Made by a program: the position numbers and the translations under genes
NCBI RefSeq assembly: GCF_036226925.1
Contig: NZ_CP109031.1
Location: 4,464,001-4,528,000 of the forward strand
DNA: 64,000 bases
Direction of reading: 5' to 3'
Source of the DNA: Streptomyces sp. NBC_00659
GTDB taxonomy: Bacteria; Actinomycetota; Actinomycetes; Streptomycetales; Streptomycetaceae
Shown: one piece after another, positions 35,967 to 45,589 of the stretch
Position numbering within the stretch: position 1 is the first letter of the stretch
Layout of the letters: each line of letters begins with the position of its first letter
Notes under the pieces: generated by a model
Told to the model about the DNA's origin: nothing
The model's input: only the letters and a program-made list of their open reading frames with translations
Databases searched by the model: none

Positions 35967-36971
35967 TCAGCGGTTTCGCTGGGAGCGCCAGACCAGGTAC
36001 AGGGCCGAGGCGATCGCCGCGCCGCGGACGACGAAGGGCCAGGTCTGGGTCATCGCCTCGTTCATGTGGCCCTCGGCGACGGGCGTGCCCCAGCGGCCGT
36101 CCGAACGGCCCCAGAGCCAGACGATGCCGGCCGCGGCGGACAGGCCCGGCAGGACGAGGACGGCCCATTTCGACTCCGCCCGGGTCAGCCGGCGCGAGCC
36201 GTAGGCGATCAGCCAGCCGAGGCCGAGCGCGAACCAGTTGCCGAGGACCGCGCCGGCGACGAGGAGGGCGGCGGCGAGCAGGAGCAGCGGGTTGGTGTAG
36301 CCGCCGAGGCGCGGGAGGAGACGACGGGGCAGGCGGCGCAGGGCGCCGGCCCCGGCGGGCGGCTCGTCCTCGGGGGCCGGTGCCGTCTCCTCGGCCGGGT
36401 GCGCCTCGTCCGCGGGCCCGCCGTCCTTGTCCCCCGGGGGCGGCTTGAGCAGCTCGGGGATCTCCACGCCGCCGACGAACCCGGGCACGCTGTCGCCGAG
36501 CCCGAAGGGGCTGCCGGTGGCACGCCACCAGTCGGGCCGCGTCGCGCTGTCGCCCAGTTCGGACGCGCTCGCCAGATGGGGCGGGGACGGCGCGTCGGCC
36601 CCGGCGCTCTCGGCGGGCTCCCGGGCCGGGCGGGGGCGGGGGACGACGCGGCGCAGTCCCTTGGGGCGCGCCTCCGGTTCGGCGGCGGCACGCTGGGACG
36701 GCACGGCGGCCCAGGTCCGGGTGCCGGCCTCGGTGCCTCCGGTGCCCCCTCCGGCCGCCGCGACGATCGCGTCGGGGGTGCCGAGGCGGTCGAGGATGCG
36801 GCGGACCGCGGCGGGGGTGTCGGCGATGGCTCCGGCCCGGCGGCGGCCGATCTCCTCGCGCAGTTCCGTGACCAGCCGCATGCGGGTGGCCGACGGCAAC
36901 TGCCGCTGCTGGGCCAGGTCGCCGACCCGGCTCAGGTAGTCGAAGACCAGCTGGTCGCTCTCGATCCCCAC
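35967..36971 (-). CDS. membrane protein with HAAS-like N-terminal domain
   Basis: The 334-residue protein opens with a helical segment of about 75 residues (FDYLSRVGDLAQQRQLP, then RLVTELREEIGRR and RILDRLGTPDAIVAAAG) resembling the HAAS/permease-prefix domains that precede PadR-controlled membrane proteins. A disordered Pro/Ala/Glu linker of about 130 residues follows, then four or so helices. GTG 36971 follows GGAGGGG. No PadR gene is adjacent. Function unknown. Confidence 0.8.
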   Translation of the reverse strand: MGIESDQLVFDYLSRVGDLAQQRQLPSATRMRLVTELREEIGRRRAGAIADTPAAVRRILDRLGTPDAIVAAAGGGTGGTEAGTRTWAAVPSQRAAAEPEARPKGLRRVVPRPRPAREPAESAGADAPSPPHLASASELGDSATRPDWWRATGSPFGLGDSVPGFVGGVEIPELLKPPPGDKDGGPADEAHPAEETAPAPEDEPPAGAGALRRLPRRLLPRLGGYTNPLLLLAAALLVAGAVLGNWFALGLGWLIAYGSRRLTRAESKWAVLVLPGLSAAAGIVWLWGRSDGRWGTPVAEGHMNEAMTQTWPFVVRGAAIASALYLVWRSQRNR

Positions 36972-37165
36972 GAAGTCCCCTCCGGGGCGGGTGCGTTGGA
37001 TACCCCGTGGGGACGAAGGTACCGGTTTCCGGCGCGCGAAAGCGTCCGCTCCGGGGCTCGGCCTGCCGTACGACGTCCGCCGGCCCGGGAGATCGCGTGG
37101 CCTCCTGACGGTCCACCGGGCGGGGGCCGGGCCCGGCGGGCGTGCCACCCGCTACCGTTGACAGG

Positions 37166-39712
37166 ATGAGCCCCGAGACGACCGCCCCGCGGTCCCTGGC
37201 GGAAGCACTCCGCGCGCGGGACGACGCCTCGCTGTCCGCCCTCCTGCGGTCCCGGCCGGACCTGATCACCCCCGTCCCCACGGATCTCACCCAGCTCGCC
37301 ACGCGGGCGGGCACCCGGGCGTCGGTCGTACGTGCCCTGGAGCGTCTGGACCGGTTCACGCTCCAGACGGCGGAGGCGCTCGCGGTGGCGCGGGAACCGG
37401 CGACGTACGACGAACTGCTCGGGCTGCTGGCGGGCGACGACGGCGACCCGGCGGTCACGGCGGCCTTCCCGCACGCGCTCGGGACCTTGCGCGAGCAGGC
37501 TCTCCTGTGGGGGGCCGACGACCGCCTCCGGCTCGTGCGCACGGCACGTGAACTGCTCGCCCCGTCCCCGCAGCACCCGTCCCCGACGGGGCTAGGGCCG
37601 ACGGTCGGCGAGGCCACGGCCGGCATGTCGCCGGGGCGCATCCAGGAGATCGTGGCCGCGGCGGGGCTGGCGTCCACCCATGACTCCGTGTCGGCGGTGG
37701 CGTCGCTGAGCGGCCTGTTCGCCGACCGGAGCCGGATGTCGGCGCTGCTCGACGAGGCGCCCGCCGAGGCGGTGGGGGTGCTGGCCCGGCTGGTGTGGGG
37801 GCCGCCGTACGGGCAGGTGACGGCCGAACCGGCGGCGCATCTGCGCTGGCTGATCGGGCGGGGGCTGCTGCTGCCGACGGCACCGGGCACGGTCGTGCTG
37901 CCTCGGGAGGTCGCCCTGCATCTGCGGGCGGGCCGCGCGCACCGGGTGACGGAACCGGTGGCGCCCGCGGTCGAGGCCGCGACCAGCCACCGTCCACAGG
38001 CGGTGGACGCCGCCGCGGCCGGTCAGGCGTACACGACGCTGGCGACCGTCGAGGAGCTGCTGAAGGACTGGCACGAGGGCGGTCCCGCCGTGCTGCGCGC
38101 GGGCGGCCTGAGCGTGCGGGACCTGAAGCGGACGGCGGTGGCGCTCGACGTCCCCGAACCGGTCGCCGCCTTCTGGGTGGAACTCGCCTACGCGGCGGGC
38201 CTGCTGGCCTCGGACGGCGAGGCCGAGGAACGCTACGCGGCGACACCGGCGTACGACACGTGGATGGAGCTGCCCGCCGCGGAGCGCTGGGCGCGGCTCG
38301 CCTCGGCGTGGCTCGCGGCGACCCGCACGGCCGGTCTGGTCGGCGGACGGGACGCGAAGGACCGTACGCTCTCGGCGCTCGGCCCGGGCCTCGACCGCTC
38401 CGCGGCACCCGAGGTCCGCCACCGCGTCCTCGCCCTGCTCGCGGAGCTTCCCGAGGGCGTCTCCCCCGACACGGACTCGCTCCTCGCCCGGCTGTACTGG
38501 GAGCGGCCCTCGCGCAGTGTCCGGCCCGCTCCGGACGAGCTGCGGGCCCGGCTGGCCCGCTGGACGCTGTCCGAGTCGGAGCTGCTCGGGGTGACCGGCC
38601 GGGGCGCGCTGTCCGCGCAGGGGCGGGCGCTGCTGGGCCTGCCCGCCCCGGCGGGCGCGCGGGTGGCGGAGCCGTCCGGTCCGGGCGACAGACTTCCCGC
38701 GCCGCACAGGCGGCGCCCGCCGGTGACCGCCCCCGTACCGCACTCCCCCGCCGAGCAAGCCGCGGCGGCGGCCCGGGCCGCCGCGCTCCTCGCGCCGCTG
38801 CTGCCCGAGCCGCTCGACCACGTCCTGCTCCAGGCGGATCTGACGGCGGTCGCGCCCGGCCCGCTGGAGCGTCCGCTGGCCGACACGCTCGGGGTCCTCG
38901 CGGACGTCGAGTCCAAGGGTGGGGCGACGGTCTACCGCTTCACCCCGGCCTCGGTGCGCCGGGCGCTCGACGCGGGCCGTTCGGCGTCCGACCTGCACGC
39001 CTTCCTCGCCGCCCACTCCCGTACGCCGGTCCCGCAGCCGCTGGCCTATCTGATCGACGACATGGCGCGCCGGCACGGCCATCTGCGGATCGGGGCGGCC
39101 TCGGCGTACGTCCGCTGCGACGACGAGGCGGTACTCAACGAGATCCTCGCCGACAAGCGTTCGCAGGAGTTCGCGCTGCGGCGGATCGCGCCGACGGTGC
39201 TGGTCGCGCAGACCGACCCGGCGAGCCTCCTGACCGGTCTCAGGACGATGGGCTTCGCGCCGGCCGCCGAGTCGGCGGAGGGTGACGTGCTGATCAGCCG
39301 TGCGCACGCCCACCGCACCCCGCCGCGCACGGCGCCCGAGCCCGTCCCGGACGGTCCGCCGGTCCCCGACGCCACGCTCCTCGGTGCGGCGGTCCGCGCG
39401 ATCCGGGCCGGTGACCTCGCCTCCACGGCCCCGCGCAAGGACGACCCGGCCGCCGGCCGTCCCGGTAACGGCGCGCTGCCCCGCACCAGCTCCGCCGAGA
39501 CCCTCGCGACCATGCAGGCCGCCGTGATGACGGGCGAGGCGGTGTGGATCGGCTACGTCAACGCCGAGGGGTCGGCCAGCCAGCGCGTCATCGCCCCCAT
39601 CCGGGTCGAGGGCGGCTTCGTCACGGCGTACGACCACACGGCGGACGAGGTCCGCACCTATCCGCTGCACCGGGTCACGGGGGTCGCGGAGCTGGCCGAC
39701 GACCAGCCGTGA
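37166..39712 (+). CDS. helicase-associated (Helicase_C_3-like) protein with C-terminal WYL-like domain
   Basis: The 848-residue protein is the standard actinobacterial partner upstream of XPB. The middle region (VLLQADLTAVAPGPLERPLA and LHAFLAAHSRTPVPQPLAYL) matches the Helicase_C_3/XPB-N-like domain. I find no Walker A (GxGKT) anywhere, so it is not a motor by itself. The end (VWIGYVNAEGSASQRVIAP, then YDHTADEVRTYPLHRVTGV) looks like a WYL ligand/DNA-response domain. TACCGT (37153-37158) is 7 nt before ATG 37166. It probably works with the XPB helicase 82 bp downstream. Confidence 0.85.
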   Translation: MSPETTAPRSLAEALRARDDASLSALLRSRPDLITPVPTDLTQLATRAGTRASVVRALERLDRFTLQTAEALAVAREPATYDELLGLLAGDDGDPAVTAAFPHALGTLREQALLWGADDRLRLVRTARELLAPSPQHPSPTGLGPTVGEATAGMSPGRIQEIVAAAGLASTHDSVSAVASLSGLFADRSRMSALLDEAPAEAVGVLARLVWGPPYGQVTAEPAAHLRWLIGRGLLLPTAPGTVVLPREVALHLRAGRAHRVTEPVAPAVEAATSHRPQAVDAAAAGQAYTTLATVEELLKDWHEGGPAVLRAGGLSVRDLKRTAVALDVPEPVAAFWVELAYAAGLLASDGEAEERYAATPAYDTWMELPAAERWARLASAWLAATRTAGLVGGRDAKDRTLSALGPGLDRSAAPEVRHRVLALLAELPEGVSPDTDSLLARLYWERPSRSVRPAPDELRARLARWTLSESELLGVTGRGALSAQGRALLGLPAPAGARVAEPSGPGDRLPAPHRRRPPVTAPVPHSPAEQAAAAARAAALLAPLLPEPLDHVLLQADLTAVAPGPLERPLADTLGVLADVESKGGATVYRFTPASVRRALDAGRSASDLHAFLAAHSRTPVPQPLAYLIDDMARRHGHLRIGAASAYVRCDDEAVLNEILADKRSQEFALRRIAPTVLVAQTDPASLLTGLRTMGFAPAAESAEGDVLISRAHAHRTPPRTAPEPVPDGPPVPDATLLGAAVRAIRAGDLASTAPRKDDPAAGRPGNGALPRTSSAETLATMQAAVMTGEAVWIGYVNAEGSASQRVIAPIRVEGGFVTAYDHTADEVRTYPLHRVTGVAELADDQP

Positions 39713-39794
39713 CCGCCCGCCGGTAGGGCACACTGGACGTTTGGCCAAGCATCCGCGCCGGGTGCCGCCACGTGCCACGCAGAAAGGGACGCGT

Positions 39795-41432
39795 GTGAAC
39801 GGACCGCTCATCGTCCAGTCCGACAAAACGCTTCTGTTGGAAGTCGATCACGAGCGGGCCGACGCCTGCCGTCGGGTCATCGCCCCCTTCGCCGAGCTGG
39901 AGCGGGCGCCCGAGCACATCCACACCTACCGGGTGACGCCGCTCGGCCTGTGGAACGCGCGGGCCGCCGGGCACGACGCCGAGCAGGTCGTGGACGCGCT
40001 GGTGGAGTTCAGCCGCTATCCGGTCCCGCACGCGCTGCTCGTGGACATCGCCGAGACGATGGACCGCTACGGACGCCTCACGCTGAGCAAGCATCCGGCC
40101 CACGGGCTCGTCCTGACCACCACCGACCGGCCCGTCCTCGAAGAGGTGCTGCGCTCCAAGCGCGTCGCGCCGCTCGTCGGCAACCGGATCGACCCGGACA
40201 CCGTGGCCGTGCACCCCTCCGAGCGCGGCCAGATCAAGCAGACCCTGCTGAAGCTCGGCTGGCCGGCCGAGGACCTCGCCGGGTACGTGGACGGCGAGGC
40301 GCACGCCATCGAGCTCGACGAGACCGGCTGGGCGCTGCGGCCCTACCAGCGGCAGGCCGTGGAGAACTTCTGGCACGGCGGGTCCGGGGTGGTCGTGCTG
40401 CCCTGTGGCGCGGGCAAGACGCTCGTCGGAGCCGGTGCCATGGCGCAGGCCAAGGCGACCACGCTCATCCTCGTCACCAACACCGTCTCCGCCCGGCAGT
40501 GGAAGCACGAGCTGGTGAAGCGGACCTCGCTGACCGAGGACGAGATCGGCGAGTACAGCGGCACCCGCAAGGAGATCCGCCCGGTCACCATCGCCACCTA
40601 CCAGGTGCTGACGACCCGGCGGAAGGGCGTCTACCCGCACCTGGAGCTCTTCGACTCCCGCGACTGGGGCCTCATCCTCTACGACGAGGTCCACCTGCTG
40701 CCCGCCCCGGTCTTCAAGTTCACCGCCGACCTCCAGGCCAGGCGCCGGCTGGGGCTGACCGCCACGCTGGTGCGCGAGGACGGGCGCGAGTCGGACGTCT
40801 TCTCGCTCATCGGGCCCAAGCGGTTCGACGCGCCCTGGAAGGAGATCGAGGCGCAGGGCTACATCGCGCCGGCCGACTGTGTCGAGGTGCGGGTGAACCT
40901 CACCGACTCCGAGCGGCTCGCGTACGCCACCGCCGAGAACGAGGAGAAGTACCGCTTCTGCGCCACCACCGCGACCAAGCGGAAGGTGACCGAGGCGCTG
41001 GTCCGCCGGTTCGCGGGTCAGCAGATCCTCGTGATCGGCCAGTACATCGACCAGCTCGACGAGCTGGGCGAGCATCTGAACGCGCCCGTCATCAAGGGCG
41101 AGACCAGCAACGCCCAGCGGGAGAAGCTGTTCGACGCCTTCCGGCAGGGCGAGATCAGCGTGCTCGTCGTGTCCAAGGTCGCCAACTTCTCCATCGACCT
41201 GCCGGAGGCCACGGTGGCCATCCAGGTCTCGGGCACCTTCGGCTCCCGCCAGGAGGAGGCCCAGCGTCTGGGCCGCGTCCTGCGCCCGAAGGCCGACGGC
41301 CACCAGGCCCACTTCTACTCCGTGGTCGCCCGCGACACGATCGACCAGGACTTCGCAGCCCACCGCCAGCGCTTCCTGGCGGAACAGGGCTACGCCTACC
41401 GAATCATGGACGCCGACGAAATCCTGAACTAG
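39795..41432 (+). CDS. XPB/Rad25-family DNA repair helicase
   Basis: The 545-residue SF2 helicase has motif I LPCGAGKTLVG, motif II as YDEVHLLPA (DEVH), motif III GLTATL, motif V-like SKVANFSIDLPEA and motif VI QRLGRVLRPK. The N-terminal domain (QSDKTLLLEVDHERADACR) is the XPB damage-recognition-like part. It is a 3'-5' DNA translocase; bacterial XPB roles are not settled. GTG 39795 follows AAAGGG. CACACT lies 6 nt before TTG 39741, an alternative leaderless start in frame. Confidence 0.93.
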   Translation: MNGPLIVQSDKTLLLEVDHERADACRRVIAPFAELERAPEHIHTYRVTPLGLWNARAAGHDAEQVVDALVEFSRYPVPHALLVDIAETMDRYGRLTLSKHPAHGLVLTTTDRPVLEEVLRSKRVAPLVGNRIDPDTVAVHPSERGQIKQTLLKLGWPAEDLAGYVDGEAHAIELDETGWALRPYQRQAVENFWHGGSGVVVLPCGAGKTLVGAGAMAQAKATTLILVTNTVSARQWKHELVKRTSLTEDEIGEYSGTRKEIRPVTIATYQVLTTRRKGVYPHLELFDSRDWGLILYDEVHLLPAPVFKFTADLQARRRLGLTATLVREDGRESDVFSLIGPKRFDAPWKEIEAQGYIAPADCVEVRVNLTDSERLAYATAENEEKYRFCATTATKRKVTEALVRRFAGQQILVIGQYIDQLDELGEHLNAPVIKGETSNAQREKLFDAFRQGEISVLVVSKVANFSIDLPEATVAIQVSGTFGSRQEEAQRLGRVLRPKADGHQAHFYSVVARDTIDQDFAAHRQRFLAEQGYAYRIMDADEILN

Positions 41433-41435
41433 GTT

Positions 41436-41480
41436 CCAGCCCCTCCGGCGTTTGAGGAGCGGGGTCCGGGGCGGAGCCCC
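41436..41480. repeat. 45-bp dispersed intergenic element, copy 2
   Basis: One base in 45 differs from copy 1. It begins 4 bp after the XPB stop, so it may act as the transcription terminator of that gene, using its GGGGCGGAGCCCC hairpin. Confidence 0.88.
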
Positions 41481-41575
41481 GGGGGTGGGCAAGTCAAACG
41501 GGGCCGAGCCGTCTGCCGGCGGGACCGGACCGGGGTGCCGGAGCCGGTCCCCGGCAAAGGAAGCGGGCGTACACG

Positions 41576-41770
41576 TCAGTGGCGCCGTACGCCCGCTTCT
41601 TCGCCGTATTCGCCGAGCAGGACGACCCCGATGGCCGCGCGCCCGAACACCTTGACGGCCTTCAGTGCGTCGCCGAGGCGATGGCGGTGGTCGACGGAAG
41701 TGACGGCCGTCGCGCCGTGCGCGACGGACCCGGGATGGGCAGGACCTGGGATGAAAGTGGCTGCGCTCAT
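41576..41770 (-). CDS. small hypothetical protein, 64 residues
   Basis: The frame from ATG 41770 encodes a His/Val/Ala-rich N-part (HPGSVAHGATAVTSVDHRHR) and a helical, hydrophobic C-part (LGDALKAVKVFGRAAIGVVL, then GEYGEEAGVRRH). The protein looks compositionally normal, unlike the shadow frame on the other strand. GGAGG precedes ATG by only one base, so the ribosome site is doubtful. No partner gene. I cannot assign a family. Confidence 0.45.
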   Translation of the reverse strand: MSAATFIPGPAHPGSVAHGATAVTSVDHRHRLGDALKAVKVFGRAAIGVVLLGEYGEEAGVRRH

Positions 41771-42202
41771 ACCTCCATGGTGCGACTGCCCCGACCCGAA
41801 CGGCGTCGGTCTCCGGACCGAACCCCACCCACCCCCAGGTACGGCTCCGGACGGTCCGCCCTCCGCCTCACGACGGACCCCGCCCCCTAGGGACTCAGGG
41901 GCCGGACCCTGACACGCCAGGCGGGTACCGGAAGGACGCGGCGCTCGGGCACCGGGAAAACCATTGGCCCCGGCATCCATCCTTCGCCTAGAATCTTCGG
42001 TCTTGCCCGCCTCCCTTCACGGAGTGCCGCCGCCCGGCCGGAAACCGGACGGCACCCGGAATCACCACGGATTCCGCAGGGATTCCCGACGGATTCCCGA
42101 CGAAATCCGCAGCGATTCACGATCTGCATCATCGCGCAGCACTGCCAGAGCGCCGCGGTACTCCCGCAGCACCCCCACGCAGGTTTCCGGAGGCAATTCC
42201 CC
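41771..42202 (+). other. gene-free region with the helR promoter and leader
   Basis: TTGGCC (41964-41969), a 19-bp spacer and TAGAAT (41989-41994) form a plausible promoter. This gives a leader of about 200 nt before GTG 42203. The stretch 41781-41960 shows nothing I can name. Confidence 0.55.
42070..42124 (+). repeat. five tandem 11-bp units in the helR leader
   Basis: Units begin at 42070, 42081, 42092, 42103 and 42114. The second and third are identical (GATTCCCGACG) and the others differ at 2-6 positions. They lie between the inferred transcription start and the start codon. Confidence 0.7.
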
Positions 42203-44272
42203 GTGTCCCCCCTGTCCGACGGTCCGGCCGGCGTCCCGACCGATTCCGACGATCCCCTCTCCCGCGAGCGCTCCCACCTCGCCCGGTCCCGTTCCGCGCT
42301 CCGCGCGATGCGCGAGGACGCGGAGAACCTCGACATCCGCGACGTCACCGCGAACTGGGTGAACGCCGAGGTGCTGCACCGGCAGATCGCCGAGCGCATC
42401 AAGGCCCTCGCCGACCTCAGCCACACCCCGCTGTTCTTCGGGCGGCTCGACTATCTGCACGCCCCGGGCTCCGACCTGGCGGAGGGCGCCGAGGGCGAGC
42501 GGTTCTACATCGGGCGCCGCCATGTCCACGACGACGACGGCGACCCGATGGTCATCGACTGGCGCGCGCCGGTGTCCCAGCCGTTCTACCGGGCCTCCAA
42601 GAAGGACCCGATGGACGTCGGGCTGCGCCGCCGCTTCGGCTACACCGGCGGCGACCTCACGGCCTACGAGGACGAGCACCTGTCCGACCCGGCCGAGGCG
42701 GCGTCCACCAGCAAGCTGCTCCAGCAGGAGATCGAGCGCCCGCGCGTCGGCCCGATGCGCGACATCGTGGCGACCATCCAGCCCGAACAGGACGAGATCG
42801 TACGGTCCGGGCTGTCCGGTTCGGTCTGTGTGCAGGGAGGTCCCGGCACCGGAAAGACCGCCGTCGGCCTGCACCGGGTCGCGTATCTGCTGTACGCGCA
42901 CCGGGAGCGGCTCGCCCGCACCGGCACCCTGGTGATCGGACCGAACAAGTCCTTCCTGCACTACATCGAGCAGGTCCTCCCCGCGCTCGGTGAGCTGGAG
43001 GTCAGGCAGGCGACCGTCGACGACCTCGTCGCGCATGTCGAGGTGCGCGGGAGCGACGACGCGGCCGCGGCCGTGATCAAGGGCGACGCCCGGATGGCCC
43101 AGGTGCTGCGCCGGGCCGTGCGCTCGCATGTGACCGTCCCGGCCGAGCCGGTGGTGGTGGTCAGGGGGTCCCGGCGCTGGCGCGTCCCGGCGTACGAACT
43201 GGAGGAGATCGTCCGGGAGCTGCTCGACCGCGACATCCGGTACGGCGCAGCCCACCAGGCCCTTCCGCAGCGCATCGCGCATGCCGTGCTGGTCCAGATG
43301 GAGCGCTCCGGGGAGGCGCCGGACGACCGGGTGCAGGACGCCGTGGCCCGCAACCCCGCGGTGAAGGCCGCCGTGAAGGCGATCTGGCCGCAGGTCGACC
43401 CCGCGAAGCTGGTGCTCCGGCTGCTGACCGACGCGGAGTTCCTCGCCGCGCACGCGGAGGGGCTGCTGGACGAGGGTGAGCAGAAGGAGATCCTCTGGGC
43501 GAAGCCGGTGCGCAGCGTGAAGAGCGCGAAGTGGTCGGCCGCCGACGCCGTGCTGATCGACGAGGCCACGGATCTCGTCCAGCGCACGCACTCCCTCGGG
43601 CACGTGGTGCTCGACGAGGCGCAGGACCTCTCCCCGATGCAGTACCGCGCGGTGGGCCGGCGCTGCACGACGGGGTCGGCGACCGTGCTCGGGGACCTGG
43701 CGCAGGGGACGACCCCGTGGGCGACGCGGAGCTGGGCGGAGGCCCTCGGGCATCTGGGCAAGGGGGACGCGGTCGTCGAGGAGCTGACCGCGGGTTTCCG
43801 TGTCCCCACGGACGTCATCACCTACGCCTCCCGGCTGCTGCCGCACATCGCGCCCGGTCTCGCGCCGGTCGCCTCGGTGCGTGAGAACCCGGGCTTCTTC
43901 GAGGTGCGCGCGAGCACGGCGGACGCCGAAGTCCTCGGTGCGGTGGAGGAGTTGCTGGGCCACGAGGGGTCGGTCGGGCTGATCGCCGCCGACGCCCGCA
44001 TCCCCGTGCTCGCCGAGGCGCTGACGGCGGCCGGGCGGACGTATCTCGGTCCGGGCGAGGAGACGACGGCCGAGACCCGGCTGACGCTGGTGCCGGCCTC
44101 GCTCGCCAAGGGCCTGGAGTACGACTACGTGGTCCTGGACGAGCCGCGGGCCGTCGTCGACGGCGAGCCCGACGAGCGCACCGGGCTGCGCCGTCTGTAC
44201 GTGGCGCTCACCCGTGCGGTCTCGGGGCTGGTCGTGACCCACGCGGCACCGCTCCCGGCCGAACTGGGCTGA
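42203..44272 (+). CDS. helR: HelR/HelD-like RNA polymerase recycling ATPase
   Basis: The 689-residue UvrD-like protein has an N-terminal coiled region (SRERSHLARSRSALRAMRED), the RNAP-contacting insert typical of HelD/HelR, Walker A QGGPGTGKTAVGLHR, Walker B VVLDEAQDLSPMQ, and C-terminal motifs EYDYVVLDEP and RRLYVALTRA. HelR of Streptomyces venezuelae displaces rifamycin from RNA polymerase and recycles stalled complexes; HelD is the general relative. The exact subtype is inferred. GTG 42203 follows GGAGG at 9 nt. Confidence 0.85.
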   Translation: MSPLSDGPAGVPTDSDDPLSRERSHLARSRSALRAMREDAENLDIRDVTANWVNAEVLHRQIAERIKALADLSHTPLFFGRLDYLHAPGSDLAEGAEGERFYIGRRHVHDDDGDPMVIDWRAPVSQPFYRASKKDPMDVGLRRRFGYTGGDLTAYEDEHLSDPAEAASTSKLLQQEIERPRVGPMRDIVATIQPEQDEIVRSGLSGSVCVQGGPGTGKTAVGLHRVAYLLYAHRERLARTGTLVIGPNKSFLHYIEQVLPALGELEVRQATVDDLVAHVEVRGSDDAAAAVIKGDARMAQVLRRAVRSHVTVPAEPVVVVRGSRRWRVPAYELEEIVRELLDRDIRYGAAHQALPQRIAHAVLVQMERSGEAPDDRVQDAVARNPAVKAAVKAIWPQVDPAKLVLRLLTDAEFLAAHAEGLLDEGEQKEILWAKPVRSVKSAKWSAADAVLIDEATDLVQRTHSLGHVVLDEAQDLSPMQYRAVGRRCTTGSATVLGDLAQGTTPWATRSWAEALGHLGKGDAVVEELTAGFRVPTDVITYASRLLPHIAPGLAPVASVRENPGFFEVRASTADAEVLGAVEELLGHEGSVGLIAADARIPVLAEALTAAGRTYLGPGEETTAETRLTLVPASLAKGLEYDYVVLDEPRAVVDGEPDERTGLRRLYVALTRAVSGLVVTHAAPLPAELG

Positions 44273-44323
44273 CCGGCCGAGCGGACGGCCCCCGCCCGGG
44301 CCCGCGCCCTCGCCCCACACGCC

Positions 44324-44355
44324 GACGGCCCCCGGCACGTACGCCGGGGGCCGTC
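44324..44355. terminator. bidirectional terminator between helR and the protease gene
   Basis: GACGGCCCCCGGC (44324-44336) and GCCGGGGGCCGTC (44343-44355) form a perfect 13-bp stem with a 6-nt loop between convergent genes. Confidence 0.85.
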
Positions 44356-44374
44356 CGCCGTGTGACGCGAGGCC

Positions 44375-45589
44375 CTACCTGAACTTCCTGCTGGTGGCCA
44401 GGTAGACCTGCTTGGCGTTCTCACCGAGGCGGGGCCCGGTGATGAACGTCTTGCGGTCGCTCAGCGAGTTGTTGGAGACCAGATAGGTCCGGCCGTTGTG
44501 GCTCATGAACCAAGGCCCTCCGGACGCACCGCCGTTCATGGTGCAGCCGATCATGAACTGGGCGGGGACGTTGCTCGCGAGCACGAACCGCTTCGTGGCG
44601 CCGTGGCAGTCGTACATCTTCGAGCCGTCGTAGGGCGACTCGGCCGGGTAGCCGCGGACCTTCATGGACGTGACCTTGTTGGCGGCCGGAGCGCCGAACC
44701 ACACCGGCAGCGCCGAACCGAGCTGCTCCTGAAGGGACTTGCCGCCCTTCTCGGGCTTGACGTGAAGCACGGCGTAGTCGTATCCGGAGGCCGCGTTGCC
44801 CGTGTGGCCGCCGCCCTTCATCCACTGGGACGAGGTGGTGGCCCAGTCGGCCCACCAGATGCCGTACGGCGAGACGGACTTGGCGCGCGGGTCGGTGATC
44901 TGACGGCTGCTCAGGCTCGCGCTGTTGTTGTACGAGGGGACGAAGGCGATGTTGCGGAACCAGCCGCCGCCCTTGCCCGCGTGCACGCAGTGGCCCGCGG
45001 TCCACACCAGGTTGGACTTGCCGGGGTGGGCCGGGTCGGTGACGACGGCGGCCGAGCAGACCATGCTGCCCTGGGGCGAGGAGAAGAACATCTTGCCGAC
45101 GGGCGGCGCGTAGCGGTGATAGGTGCCCTTGACCTTGGCGGCGGTCTGCTTCTTCACCTTGCCGTCGGGCAGGTAGGAGGTGGCACCGCTGCCCGAGCCC
45201 GAACTGGTGCTGCCCGCCTGGGCGACCGGGATACTGGCCTTGGCCTCGGCCATCTTCTCCGGGGACCAGAAGTCCTTGATGTACGGGTTGGCGAAGTCCT
45301 CGGCCTTGGAAGCCCAGTTGCTGTAGTCCTTCCACCCCCCGAGCCTCCACTTGTCCAGGGCGGCGCCACTGAGTTCGGTGGGAATGCCCGCGGGCAGCTT
45401 GTAGCCGCCGAGCGAGAGGGAGCCGTCGTCCTGACCGGTGTCGACGCCCTTGTCGGCCTGGGCGGACGACGTGGGCTCGGCGACGGCCCCCTCGTCGTCC
45501 TTCTTGCTGTCACAGGCCGTGGTGGTGATCATGACGGCCGCGATCACGGCCGCGGCCGCCGCGAGCGTGCGGCTGCGTATGGATGGCAT
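44375..45589 (-). CDS. secreted trypsin-like serine protease
   Basis: The 404-residue protein has an N-terminal signal (RTLAAAAAVIAAVMITTTAC). The Cys may be lipidated, but TTAC departs from a canonical lipobox. A linker of about 110 residues precedes the catalytic domain: WTAGHC (His), YDYAVLHV (Asp) and GASGGPW (Ser), the chymotrypsin-fold triad, close to V8/glutamyl-type secreted peptidases. Cys pairs such as DCHG and GCTMNGG may form a disulfide. Probably extracellular; specificity unknown. Confidence 0.92.
   Translation of the reverse strand: MPSIRSRTLAAAAAVIAAVMITTTACDSKKDDEGAVAEPTSSAQADKGVDTGQDDGSLSLGGYKLPAGIPTELSGAALDKWRLGGWKDYSNWASKAEDFANPYIKDFWSPEKMAEAKASIPVAQAGSTSSGSGSGATSYLPDGKVKKQTAAKVKGTYHRYAPPVGKMFFSSPQGSMVCSAAVVTDPAHPGKSNLVWTAGHCVHAGKGGGWFRNIAFVPSYNNSASLSSRQITDPRAKSVSPYGIWWADWATTSSQWMKGGGHTGNAASGYDYAVLHVKPEKGGKSLQEQLGSALPVWFGAPAANKVTSMKVRGYPAESPYDGSKMYDCHGATKRFVLASNVPAQFMIGCTMNGGASGGPWFMSHNGRTYLVSNNSLSDRKTFITGPRLGENAKQVYLATSRKFR

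Noticed and set aside
41579..41890. Plus-strand gene opposite the 64-residue minus-strand frame
   Set aside because: Composition is that of a shadow (Arg/Pro/Thr-rich), without a ribosome site.
41433..42202. Rifamycin-associated element upstream of the HelR-like gene
   Set aside because: No GGGGCTTGC-type inverted repeat is visible in the leader or promoter.
44375..45589. Calling the protease a certain lipoprotein
   Set aside because: The residues before the Cys (ITTTA) do not match a standard lipobox, so lipidation stays uncertain.
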